In this document: piece by piece, positions 52,642-63,600 of the stretch
Layout of the letters: the number at the start of each line of letters is the position of its first letter
Position numbering within the stretch: position 1 is the first letter of the stretch
NCBI RefSeq assembly: GCF_029227915.1
Contig: NC_079884.1
Coordinates: forward strand, 2,730,001 to 2,794,000
From: Hydractinia symbiolongicarpus
Lineage: Eukaryota > Cnidaria > Hydrozoa > Anthoathecata > Hydractiniidae
Direction: 5' to 3'
DNA: 64,000 nt
The notes under the pieces: generated by a model
What the model saw: only the letters and a program-made list of their open reading frames with translations
Database searches by the model: none
Told to the model about the DNA's origin: nothing
Position numbers and translations under genes: made by a program

Positions 52642-53700
52642 CAGAAATCATCACTTTTCGTAAAGTAAAAAAGCGTAACTTTGATGAGCTATTTCTCATT
52701 TGTTTTTCATAGTCTGATAAAAAGTGACCTATCGCTGTTCTGCAAATTTTATGCTCTTTTCAATGGTTGCAAACATAATGGCTCCCACGTAGCTGTTCGG
52801 GCGTAACAAGCCTTTGATCAAGACACGGTTTTCATAGAAAATCAGATGGGGCAGCACAATGGCATGTTACTAAAACGCGAATTTTGGCTTATAAGAACTG
52901 TATCAATATTACTCTCAAAATCACGTTTCCCTTAACATCCGAGAGAGCTTTAGTTCAACGTAATGTCCTAAAAACCACCTTAAAAGTTTCTCTGACCTAA
53001 GGTTTTGTTTGGATAACATGGTTTATAGGCCAGATACTACATTAAGGAAGACATAGTTTGTAGCATTCATCCTATGGCTTATTACGAACAATAATTATAT
53101 ATACGTATCTAGTGCATGCATGTTGCCCCAAACCCTTTTCTTAACCATATTACAAAGTTTCAGCTAAAAACTGCTGAAGCTTGGTCCGCAAGTTTGAAAG
53201 ATGCAGTGTGTAATAAATATTAAATCCTAAGCCAATCAAAAGCCGAGAACAACAATAAAATCAAAGAAATTTGGTAGCTGCATAATGTGTTTTCTCGGAG
53301 TCAATCAGAAACGGCGAAAATGTAAACATTGGTAAAGCATTATAATATTATCCCCTTGGTTCGCAAGCGAAAATTTCTATTTAAGAAGTATATATATAGC
53401 TAGCTGCCTTTTCTTGACAATGGATAAAGATCGTCCAATGAACTAACAAACTTATTATTTCTATTTTTTATCAGTTCTATTGAATGTTTTGATCTATAAA
53501 ATACAAGACGTAAATATATTATTAGATCAGTTCAGTCCACTATCCTCCAGACATGGCATTTTTGTGGTCTTTAAATGAAAGTGATGAATGCATTTAACAC
53601 TCCCCCTATAATTTAAAGAATACCAATTATCCTCACATAGCTATATAAATATCATATACTCATTATTGTGTTGTAGATGCAAGATAATTATGTTTTATCT
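52642..53700. other. AT-rich element interior, no gene seen
   Basis: No open frame of note on either strand, no recognisable protein and no tandem repeat. Minor features are a TTCGC/GCGAA hairpin near 53360 and a short 'tatatatagctagctgcc' stretch near 53390. It probably represents non-coding filler of the non-autonomous element. Confidence 0.6.
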
Positions 53701-53770
53701 TGCCCTGTCCAGGATTTGAACCTGGATCTCTCATTTGTATGAGTGTCATAGCCATTAGACCAACAGGGCA
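53701..53770 (-). pseudogene. tRNA-like sequence with defective anticodon arm
   Basis: On the minus strand this 70-nt stretch has an acceptor stem GCCCTGT/ACAGGGC, an A-box TGGTCTAATGG with a 3-bp D stem GTC/GAC, and a perfect T arm CCAGG-TTCAAAT-CCTGG (B-box GGTTCAAATCC). The anticodon arm is wrong: either CTCAT/ATGAG closes a 4-nt loop or CTCA/TGAG closes a 6-nt loop, so no normal 7-nt loop is formed and the molecule is 3-4 nt short. No run of four T follows on the minus strand for about 200 bp, so a Pol III terminator is lacking. It is most likely a tRNA pseudogene or the head of a tRNA-derived SINE. I do not assign an amino acid. Confidence 0.75.
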
Positions 53771-54579
53771 TAAGTATGCAAAACTTTACAGATGCCTACT
53801 TAACTTTTTCTGTGGATATCAAAATTCAATTTTTTTATTATACAAGATAGACTGCTGTCTGGATGAAAATTCACCATTAAGTAGTGAATATAAACTAATT
53901 CTTCGTAAATTAACAGAATTAGAACAGAATGTAATGTTTAATAATATGGTATATATATATATATTACACTTTTAACCTTGCTTGGATTTTTCACAGTTGA
54001 AAATTTGAAACCTTATTTGGAGCAACTTTTGCAAGAGAAACTTTCACAAATTTTACGATTTTGGGGCTTTTTTACAAAACTTTTAAAAATGACCATTTAT
54101 ATACAAATGTTTAATCTGAATTGTTTATACATTTATATACAAAAGTTTAATTTAAATTGTTGGTTCACAATGTTATCCACTAATTTTTTTTAAAAAACTT
54201 TTGACGAGCAAATTCGAAAACTTAGAAATCACAAATTGCAAAAGTTTAACTTTCTACAGATATTTGGAAAGTTTTTCTCACGAAAAGTTTCTCTGAATAA
54301 AATATGTACCCAGATCAATTGATTTCACATGACAGAAACCTTTATAACGTCAAGTTCCTCAAAGTTTTTTTATATTTTACAGTAAATATATAGTCCTTTT
54401 ATCATTAGTTTTTAAACCATGTTTTACATTATATATATACTGTTATTTTATGGATCAAAGTGCATTGCTGATTTTATCACAAACAATTTTTGATTTAACT
54501 GACGAAGTGTCAGTAGATGTTCCAGACGTTTCTACAAATTCACATGTGCTTGTAGACCACAAGACTGTAGAACCATTAT
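53771..54579. other. AT-rich element interior, no gene seen
   Basis: Holds a short TA run (53950-53964), a 36-bp tandem duplication (separate entry) and T/A-rich sequence with repeated 'aaaagtttaa' or 'aaaagtttct' words. Open frames of 71-91 codons here are low-complexity and start inside the tRNA-like sequence or AT repeats, so I do not call them genes. Confidence 0.6.
54094..54165. repeat. 36-bp tandem duplication
   Basis: 'catttatatacaaatgttta' at 54094 and 'catttatatacaaaagttta' at 54130 begin two adjacent 36-bp copies with a few differences. Confidence 0.88.
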
Positions 54580-54599
54580 AATATTCAAATGTGAATATT
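54580..54599. other. Perfect 8-bp hairpin next to the LINE 5' truncation point
   Basis: AATATTCA (54580-54587) and TGAATATT (54592-54599) flank a 4-nt AATG loop. The recognisable LINE protein begins just 3' of it. AATATTCAA then repeats directly across the hairpin. Confidence 0.75.
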
Positions 54600-54601
54600 C
54601 A

Positions 54602-54895
54602 ATGAATAATTTACTCATCAAAAACGATGCCATATTAGTTTTCAAAGCCATGAATCACATTGCTCCTGATTACATGCGCTCAAAATTCCTTTTGACAAAA
54701 AACTGTCATAATCATCAAACAAGAGGAGCTTCAAAAAACAGGTTCACACTTCCCTTGGTCAACACGGAATTTGGCAAAAAAGCCTTCCCATTTAGAGCTG
54801 CAAAAGTGTGGAATAATCTTCCAGACCAAGTGACCTGTGATGGAAGTCTGCTTTCGTTTAAGACTTCCATCTCTAATGTATTTGGCAAATTCTAA
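54602..54895 (+). pseudogene. LINE reverse transcriptase ORF, C-terminal fragment (97 aa)
   Basis: The frame keeps the conserved tail found downstream of the polymerase domain in invertebrate LINE ORF2 proteins. It has FKAMNHIAPDYM (residues 14-25), an arginine/threonine-rich link, AFPFRAAKVWNNLP (61-74) and LLSFKTSIS (83-91), and then the stop. The catalytic fingers/palm region with the F/YADD motif and the upstream endonuclease are absent, so no activity is possible. The ATG is an internal codon of the original ORF rather than a real start. The frame is free of stops, which suggests a fairly young or slowly decaying fragment. Confidence 0.82.
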
Positions 54896-55024
54896 TGGAG
54901 ATCACTTTTTAATTTTTTAATTTTTGTTTTTTATTCTTTTTCTTTTCAATTTTCATAAATGTTACTATGTTTGATTGAGCTGAGGCAGTCTAAGGTTTAT
55001 CATTTTTTGTTTCTTTTTTGTTCT

Positions 55025-55087
55025 AGTGGCCCCCAGTGGAAACAATCCACTAACTATAGGTTTTTGTGATTTTCTGGGCTAGCCACT
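55025..55087 (+). other. LINE 3' UTR stem-loop
   Basis: AGTGGC..CCCAG (55025-55036) can pair with CTGGG..GCCACT (55074-55087). A nested GTGGA-AACAA-TCCAC hairpin lies at 55036-55050. It lies directly upstream of the TTA tail, where LINE 3' structures are used by the cognate reverse transcriptase for template recognition. The function is inferred from position. Confidence 0.65.
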
Positions 55088-55092
55088 TTAAA

Positions 55093-55120
55093 TATTTATT
55101 ATTATTATTATTATTTATTA
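55093..55120 (+). repeat. (TTA)n tail of the LINE
   Basis: Runs 'tatttattattattatta' then 'ttatttatta', marking the 3' end of the LINE copy. The following 'tcatagacaa' is element DNA. Confidence 0.85.
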
Positions 55121-55977
55121 TCATAGACAACGTATCCACATGATAGAACTATCGTATGATTTAAAACCAATGCATCAAACACTTCGTTATTAGGTTCATT
55201 CATTGTACACACAAAACAAACGAAGGACAACCTGAAAAAATATATAGCCTGCTTTATAAAATTCTGCAGTGTCAAAGTAATGAAAAATGTGATACAAAAA
55301 CAGAAAGCAGCAATGCACTTGTCTCACTTTAAACTTTATATGTATATGGCTTAAACACATAAATATAAAGGCATAATATATTATATTACATGTTTTTAAA
55401 TATGTTTAGGCTGGTTTTAAAATTGGTTGTTCTTATTTTTATACCTTAAAAAGGTAAAGATATAGCTAGCTAGCTATAGCTAGGTTTTGTGGCAATTTCT
55501 TATATTTGATCTCAAATTTAATAGCTTACTGTGTAGCTAGCTAGGTAAGATGAGCCCTCCAAAATATTAATTTACGGCCCAACTAGTACTTGTAAACAGC
55601 ATTTAGTATAGATATATGGCAATGTATCTATAGCTAGTTTTGGTCTCCTTTGTCCATCAAGCTCTCCTGCACTGCCTTTCTTTTGTTACTCACTAGTCAC
55701 AACTGATCAATCCTTAGTACTTTACAAGTACTTTACAAAAGCATCTATCTGGCATCACAAAAAACAGGATGTATACAATGTTCAAAGAAAAGAAAGAGAA
55801 GAAGGGGTTAAAACAGTGATACATTCACTTCTTCTTTCCCAGCACAATAATACTATTTTTATCCATTGGCAGCTTGTTTTGAAATTCTTGCGTTAGTATA
55901 GTAATTTCACAGACCGGAATTTAACAGCAGAATGTTGCGCGTTGCCTCACGAATGTTTCAAACATAAAATGCAGACC
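55121..55977. other. AT-rich element interior with TAGC cluster, no gene seen
   Basis: Contains a TAGC cluster (55461-55484, again near 55533) and a perfect TACCTT-AAA-AAGGTA hairpin at 55442-55456. There is no significant open frame. The last about 60 bp before the right TIR are slightly richer in CG ('gttgcgcgttgcctcacg'). Confidence 0.6.
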
Positions 55978-56001
55978 GACTCGCACCTTAATATCATCGA
56001 G
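55978..56001 (-). repeat. Right terminal inverted repeat (24 bp)
   Basis: Ends ..TTAATATCATCGAG; an exact reverse complement of the left TIR at 52618-52641. It is followed by TC (56002-56003), which repeats the two bases left of the element. Confidence 0.96.
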
Positions 56002-59000
56002 TCATTCTTACTGTGGGACCAATCCTAGCTGTTAGCGCGTGCTGAAGATATAGAGACAGTTTCAAAAACTCCATTTCATTGACTTTCTAACGGTGTCAAT
56101 CCGTTTGAGTTACAACGGTTGCGTCACACATTCGTACCAACATGTATTTAGTGATTTTTTTCGGATATTCCTAAGTTGTATCGCTTACAACAGACAAACG
56201 ATTGACTGTGGGACTTAATTGAACTGATTTTTGACTTTGACCTTACAAATGTTATAAATGAGTCATTTTGACTACAAGAAATAACATTCTTCTTAATTTG
56301 ACATGATTGCTGGAACTCAGCGATTACACTGGGCGCTGTTGTAACGCATTATTTAAAAAGTAAGATAAATAATCCATTTTATACTGTGGGACCAATCCTA
56401 GCCGTTATAGCGCGCTTAAGAAGTAGCGACAGTTTCAAAAACAAAATTTCAATGATTTTCTAACGGTGTCAATCCGTTTGAGTTACAACGGTTGCGTCAC
56501 ACATTCGTACCAACATGTATTTAGTGATTTTTTTCCGATATTCCTAAGTTGTATCGCTTACAACAGTCAAACGATTGACTGTGGGACTTAATTGAACTGA
56601 TTTTGGACTTTGACCTTATAAATGTGATAAATGAGTCATTTTGACTACAAGAAATAACATTCTTCTTCATTTGACATGATTGTGGGCACTCAGCGGTTGC
56701 ACAGGACCCTGTGGTAGTGATTCATTTAAAAATTTAGATAAATAAGTCATTTTTACTGTGGGACCAATCCTAGCCGTTAGCGCGCGCTGAAGATATAGAG
56801 ACAGTTTCAAAAACTCCATTTCATTGACTTTCTAACGGTGTCAATCCGTTTGAGTTACAATGGTTGCGTCACACATTCGTACCAACATGTATTTAGTGAT
56901 TTTTTTCCGATATTACTAAGTTGTATCGCTTTCAACAGTGAAACGATTGACTGTGGGACTTAATTGAACTGATTTTGGACTTTGACCTTATAAATATGAT
57001 AAGTGAGTCATTTTGACTACAATAAATAACATTCTTTTTAATTTGACATGATTGCTGGAACTCAGCGATTACACTAGGCGCTGTGGTAACGCTTTATTTA
57101 AAAATTAAGATAAATAAGACATTTTCTACTGTGGGACCAATCCTAGCCGTTAGGGCGCGCTGAAGATATAGAGACAGTTTCAAAAACTCCATTTCATTGA
57201 CTTTCTAACGGTGTCAATCCATTTGAGCTACAACGGTTGCGTCACACATTCGTACCATCATGCACTTAACGATGTTTTTCGGATATTCCTAAGTTGTATC
57301 GCTTTCAACAGTCAAACGATTGACTGTGGGACTTAATTGAACTTATTTTGGACTTTGACCTTATAAATGTTATAAATGAGTCATTTTGACTACAAGAAAT
57401 AACATTTTTCTTAATTTGACATGATTACTGGAACTCAGCGATTACACTGGGCGCTGTGGTAACGCTTTATTTAAAAATTATGATAAATAAATCATTTTTT
57501 ACTGTGGGACCAATCCTAGCCGTTATCGCGCGCTGAAGAAGTAGAGACAGTTTCAAAAGCTACAATTCATTGATTTTCTAACGGTGTCAATCCGTTTGAG
57601 TTACAACGGTTGCGTCACACATTCGTACCAACATGTATTTAGTGATTTTTTTCCGATATTACTGAGTTGTATCGCTTTCAACAGTGAAACGATTGACTGT
57701 GGGACCTACTTGAACGGATTTTGGACTTTGACTTTATAAATGTGATAAATGAGTCATTTTGACTACAAGAAATAAGATTCTTCTTAATTTGACATGATTG
57801 TGGGAACTCAACGGTTGCACAGGACCCTGTGTCAGCGATTCATTTAAAAATTTAGATAAATAAGTCATTCTTACTGTGGGACCAATCCTAGCTGTTAGCG
57901 CGCGCTGAAGATATAGAGACAGTTTCAAAAACTCCATTTCATTGACTTTCTAACGGTGTCAATCCGTTTGAGTTACAACGGTTGCGTCACACATTCGTAC
58001 CAACATGTATTTAGTGATTTTTTTCCGATATTACTAAGTTGTATCGCTTTCAACAGTGAAACGATTGACTGTGGGACTTAATTGAACTGATTTTGGACCT
58101 TGACCTTAAAAATATGATAAGTGAGTCATTTTGACTACAAGAAATAACATTCTTCTTAATTTGACATGATTGTGGAAACTCAACGGTTGCACAGGACCCT
58201 GTGGTAGCGATTCATTTAAAAATTTAGATAAATAAGTCATTCTTACTGTGGGACCAATCCTAGCTGTTAGCGCGCGCTGAAGATATAGAGACAGTTTCAA
58301 AAACTCCATTTCATTGACTTTCTAACGGTGTCAATCCGTTTGAGTTACAACGGTTGCGTCACACATTCGTACCAACATGTATTTGGTGATTTTTTTCCGA
58401 TATTACTAAGTTGTATCGCTTTCAACAGTGAAACGATTGACTGTGGGACTTAATTGAACTGATTTTGGACCTTGACCTTAAAAATATGATAAGTGAGTCA
58501 TTTTGACTACAATAAATAACATTCTTCTTAATTTGACATGATTGTGGGAACTCAACGGTTGCACAGGACCCTGTGGTAGCGATTCATTTAAAAATTTAGA
58601 TAAATAAGTCATTCTTACTGTGGGACCAATCCTAGCTGTTAGCGCGCGCTGAAGATATAGAGACAGTTTCAAAAACTCCATTTCATTGACTTTCTAACAG
58701 TGTCAATCCGTTTAAGTTACAACGGTTGCGTCACACATTCGCACCAACATGTATTTAGTGATTTTTTTCCAATATTACTAAGTTGTATCGCTTTCAACAG
58801 TCAAACGATTGACTGTGGGATTTAATTGAATTTATTTTGGACTTTAAACTTACAAATGTTATAAATGAGTCATTTTGACTACAAGAAATAACATTCTTCT
58901 TAATTTGACATGATTGCTGGAACTCAGCGATTACACTGGGCGCTGTTGTAACGCTTTATTTAAAAATTAAGATAAATAAGTCATTTTATACTGTGGGACC

Positions 59001-60287
59001 AATCCTAGCCGTTATCGCGCGCTGAAGTAGTAGAGACAGTTTCAAAAACTCCATTTCATTGACTTTCTAACGGTGTCAATCCGTTTGAGTTACAACGGTT
59101 GCGTCACACATTCGTACCAACATGTATTTGGTGATTTTTTTCCGATATTACTAAGTTGTATCGCTTTCAACAGTGAAACGATTGACTGTGGGACTTAATT
59201 GAACTGATTTTGGACCTTGACCTTAAAAATATGATAAGTGAGTCATTTTGACTACAATAAATAACATTCTTCTTAATTTGACATGATTGTGGGAACTCAA
59301 CGGTTGCACAGGACCCTGTGGTAGCGATTCATTAAAAAATTTAGATAAATAAGTCATTCTTACTGTGGGACCAATCCTAGCTGTTAGCGCGCGCTGAAGA
59401 TATAGAGACAGTTTCAAAAACTCCATTTCATTGACTTTCTAACAGTGCCAATCCGTTTAAGTTACAACGGTTGTGTCACACATTCGCACCAACATGTATT
59501 TAGTGATTTTTTTCCAATATTACTAAGTTGTATCGCTTTCAACATTGAAACGATTGACTGTGGGACTTAATTGAACTGATTATGGACCTTGACCTTAAAA
59601 ATATAATAAGTGAGTCATTTTGACAACAATAAATAACATTCTTCTTAATTTGACATGATTGCTGGAACTCAGCGATTACACTGGGCCCTGTGGTAACGCT
59701 TTATTTAAAAATTATGATAAATAAATCATTTTTTACTGTGGGACCAATCCTAGCCGTTATCGCGCGCTGAAGAAGTTGAGACAGTTTCAAAAGCTCCATT
59801 TCATTGACTTTCTAACGGTGTCAATCCGTTTGAGTTACAATGGTTGCGTCACACATTCGTACCATCATGCACTTAACGATGTTTTTCGGATATTCCTTAG
59901 TTGTATCGCTTTCAACAGTCAAACGATTGACTGTGGGACTTAATTGAATTGATTTTGGACTTTGACCTTACAAATGTTATAAATGAGTCATTTTGACTAC
60001 AAGAAATAACATTCTTCTTAATTTGACATGATTGCTGGAACTCAGCGATTACACTGGGCGCTGTTGTAACGCTTTATTTAAAAATTAAGATAAATAAGTC
60101 ATTTTATACTGTGGGACCAATCCTAGCCGTTATCGCGCGCTGAAGTAGTAGAGACAGTTTCAAAAACTCCATTTCATTGACTTTCTAACGGTGTCAATCG
60201 GCTTGAGTTACAACGGTTGCGTCACACATTCGTACCAACATGTATTTAGTGATTTTTTTCGGATATTCCTAAGTTGTATCGCTTTCA

Positions 60288-60307
60288 ACAGTCAAACGAT
60301 TGACTGT
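60288..60307. other. Example of the perfect 8-bp hairpin variant of the monomer
   Basis: ACAGTCAA and TTGACTGT pair across an ACGA loop. In many monomers the equivalent left arm is ACAGTGAA (e.g. 45731), which gives a G.G mismatch in the stem. Both forms are common, and the perfect form dominates in the last 5 kb. Confidence 0.85.
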
Positions 60308-60680
60308 GGGACTTAATTGAACTGATTTTGGACTTTGACCTTACAAATGTTATAAATGAGTCATTTTGACTACAAGAAATAACATTCTTCTTAATTTGAC
60401 ATGATTGCTGGAACTCAGCGATTACACTGGGCGCTGTTGTAACGCTTTATTTAAAAATTAAGATAAATAAGTCATTTTATACTGTGGGACCAATCCTAGC
60501 CGTTATCGCGCGCTGAAGAAGTAGAGACAGTTTCAAAAACTACATTTCATTGATTTTCTAACGGTGTCAATCCGTTTGAGTTACAACGGTTGCGTCACAT
60601 ATTCGTACCAACATGTACTTAGTGATTTTCTTCCGATATTACTAACTTGCATCGCTTTTAACAAAGAAACAATTGACTGT

Positions 60681-63600
60681 GGTATTTAATTGAACTGATT
60701 TTGGACTTTGACCTTATAAATGTTATAAATGAGTCATTTTGACTACAAGAAATAACATTCTTCTTAATTTGACATGATTGCTGGAACTCAGCGATTACAC
60801 TGGGCGTTGTTGTAACGCTTTATTTAAAAATTAAGATAAATAAGTCATTTTATACTGTGGGACCAATCCTAGCCGTTATCGCGCGCTGAAGAAGTAGAGA
60901 CAGTTTCAAAAGTTACACTTCAATGATTTTCTAACGGTGTCAATCCGTTTGAGTTACAACGGTTGCGTCACACATTCGTACCATCATGCACTTAACGATG
61001 TTTTTCGGATATTCCTTAGTTGTATCGCTTTCAACAGTCAAACGATTGACTGTGGGACTTAATTGAATTTATTTTGGACTTTGACCTTACAAATGTTATA
61101 AATGAGTCATTTTGACTACAAGAAATAACATTCTTCTTAATTTGACATGATTGCTGGAACTCAGCGATTACACTGGGCGCTGTTGTAACGCTTTATTTAA
61201 AAATTAAGATAAATAAGTCATTTTATACTGTGGGACCAACCCTAGCCGTTATCGCGCGCTGAAGAAGTAGAGACAGTTTCAAAAACTACATTTCATTGAT
61301 TTTCTAACGGTGTCAATCCGTTTGAGTTACAACGGTTGCGTCACATATTCGTACCAACATGTACTTAGTGATTTTCTTCCGATATTACTAACTTGCATCG
61401 CTTTTAACAAAGAAACAATTGACTGTGGTATTTAATTGAACTGATTTTGGACTTTGACCTTATAAATGTTATAAATGAGTCATTTTGACTACAAGAAATA
61501 ACATTCTTCTTAATTTGACATGATTGCTGGAACTCAGCGATTACACTGGGCGCTGTTGTAACGCTTTATTTAAAAATTAAGATAAATAAGTCATTTTATA
61601 CTGTGGGACCAATCCTAGCCGTTATCGCGCGCTGAAGAAGTAGAGACAGTTTCAAAAGTTACACTTCAATGATTTTCTAACGGTGTCAATCCGTTTGAGT
61701 TACAACGGTTGCGTCACACATTCGTACCATCATGCACTTAACGATGTTTTTCGGATATTCCTTAGTTGTATCGCTTTCAACAGTCAAACGATTGACTGTG
61801 GGACTTAATTGAATTTATTTTGGACTTTGACCTTACAAATGTTATAAATGAGTCATTTTGACTACAAGAAATAACATTCTTCTTAATTTGACATGATTGC
61901 TGGAACTCAGCGATTACACTGGGCGCTGTTGTAACGCTTTATTTAAAAATTAAGATAAATAAGTCATTTTATACTGTGGGACCAATCCTAGCCGTTATCG
62001 CGCGCTGAAGTAGTAGAGACAGTTTCAAAAACTCCATTTCATTGACTTTCTAACGGTGTCAATCGGTTTGAGTTACAACGGTTGCGTCACACATTCGTAC
62101 CAACATGTATTTAGTGATTTTTTTCGGATATTCCTAAGTTGTATCGCTTTCAACAGTCAAACGATTGACTGTGGGACTTAATTGAACTGATTTTGGACTT
62201 TGACCTTACAAATGTTATAAATGAGTCATTTTGACTACAAGAAATAACATTCTTCTTAATTTGACATGATTGCTGGAACTCAGCGATTACACTGGGCGCT
62301 GTTGTAACGCTTTATTTAAAAATTAAGATAAATAAGTCATTTTATACTGTGGGACCAATCCTAGCCGTTATCGCGCGCTGAAGAAGTAGAGACAGTTTCA
62401 AAAACTACATTTCATTGATTTTCTAACGGTGTCAATCCGTTTGAGTTACAACGGTTGCGTCACATATTCGTACCAACATGTACTTAGTGATTTTCTTCCG
62501 ATATTACTAACTTGCATCGCTTTTAACAAAGAAACAATTGACTGTGGTATTTAATTGAACTGATTTTGGACTTTGACCTTATAAATGTTATAAATGAGTC
62601 ATTTTGACTACACGAAATAACATTCTTCTTAATTTGACATGATTGCTGGAACTCAGCGATTACACTGGGCGCTGTTGTAACGCTTTATTTAAAAATTAAG
62701 ATAAATAAGTCATTTTATACTGTGGGACCAATCCTAGCCGTTATCGCGCGCTGAAGTAGTAGAGACAGTTTCAAAAACTCCATTTCATTGACTTTCTAAC
62801 GGTGTCAATCGGTTTGAGTTACAACGGTTGCGTCACACATTCGTACCAACATGTATTTAGTGATTTTTTTCGGATATTCCTAAGTTGTATCGCTTTCAAC
62901 AGTCAAACGATTGACTGTGGGACTTAATTGAACTGATTTTGGACTTTGACCTTACAAATGTTATAAATGAGTCATTTTGACTACAAGAAATAACATTCTT
63001 CTTAATTTGACATGATTGCTGGAACTCAGCGATTACACTGGGCGCTGTTGTAACGCTTTATTTAAAAATTAAGATAAATAAGTCATTTTATACTGTGGGA
63101 CCAATCCTAGCCGTTATCGCGCGCTGAAGAAGTAGAGACAGTTTCAAAAACTACATTTCATTGATTTTCTAACGGTGTCAATCCGTTTGAGTTACAACGG
63201 TTGCGTCACATATTCGTACCAACATGTACTTAGTGATTTTCTTCCGATATTACTAACTTGCATCGCTTTTAACAAAGAAACAATTGACTGTGGTATTTAA
63301 TTGAACTGATTTTGGACTTTGACCTTATAAATGTTATAAATGAGTCATTTTGACTACACGAAATAACATTCTTCTTAATTTGACATGATTGCTGGAACTC
63401 AGCGATTACACTGGGCGCTGTTGTAACGCTTTATTTAAAAATTAAGATAAATAAGTCATTTTATACTGTGGGACCAATCCTAGCCGTTATCGCGCGCTGA
63501 AGTAGTAGAGACAGTTTCAAAAACTCCATTTCATTGACTTTCTAACGGTGTCAATCGGTTTGAGTTACAACGGTTGCGTCACACATTCGTACCAACATGT

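Larger units (their letters stand above)
54602..55120 (+). mobile_element. 5'-truncated LINE 3' end (CR1/L2/Jockey-like group)
   Basis: A fragment of a non-LTR retrotransposon holding the last about 97 codons of the reverse-transcriptase ORF, a T-rich 3' untranslated stretch (about 54900-54960), a 3' hairpin (55025-55087) and a (TTA)n tail (55093-55120). Ending in a short A/T microsatellite instead of a long poly(A) is typical of the CR1/L2 side of LINEs. The 5' boundary is uncertain by some tens of bases, because similarity is only recognisable from about the first codons of the frame. It is nested in the TIR element. The clade is a judgement from the C-terminal motif only. Confidence 0.82.
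52618..56001. mobile_element. DNA transposon-like element with perfect 24-bp TIRs (3384 bp)
   Basis: The satellite is interrupted by 3384 bp bounded by perfect 24-bp terminal inverted repeats (52618-52641 and 55978-56001), starting CTCGATGATATTAAGG. A 2-bp TC repeat flanks the element, and an empty-site paralogue of the target monomer lies at about 46978-47075. The interior has no transposase-like frame: the longest open frames are under 100 codons, and the one recognisable protein belongs to a nested LINE. It is therefore a non-autonomous cut-and-paste element, enlarged by a LINE insertion and a tRNA-like sequence. The TIR start and TC duplication do not match the end signature of a superfamily I recognise (Tc1/mariner uses TA; hAT, piggyBac and PIF/Harbinger use other lengths), so I leave the family open. 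Confidence 0.85.
48541..59426. repeat. Long-range satellite super-repeat, about 4097 bp (11-mer), split by the DNA element
   Basis: Variants at 48751, 49201, 50251 and 51740 recur at 56233, 56683, 57734 and 59223, a constant offset of 7482-7483 bp. Subtracting the 3384-bp element and its 2-bp duplication leaves about 4097 bp, which is 11 monomers. Monomer order, including the B-B-A trimer, is conserved. The element sits between the two copies, so the repeat unit existed independently of it. Confidence 0.8.

Noticed and set aside
53700-53975. 91-codon frame beginning MPCPGFEPGSLICM
   Set aside because: The start is the antisense of the tRNA-like sequence; CPGFEPGS-type peptides are a known artefact of translating tRNA genes.
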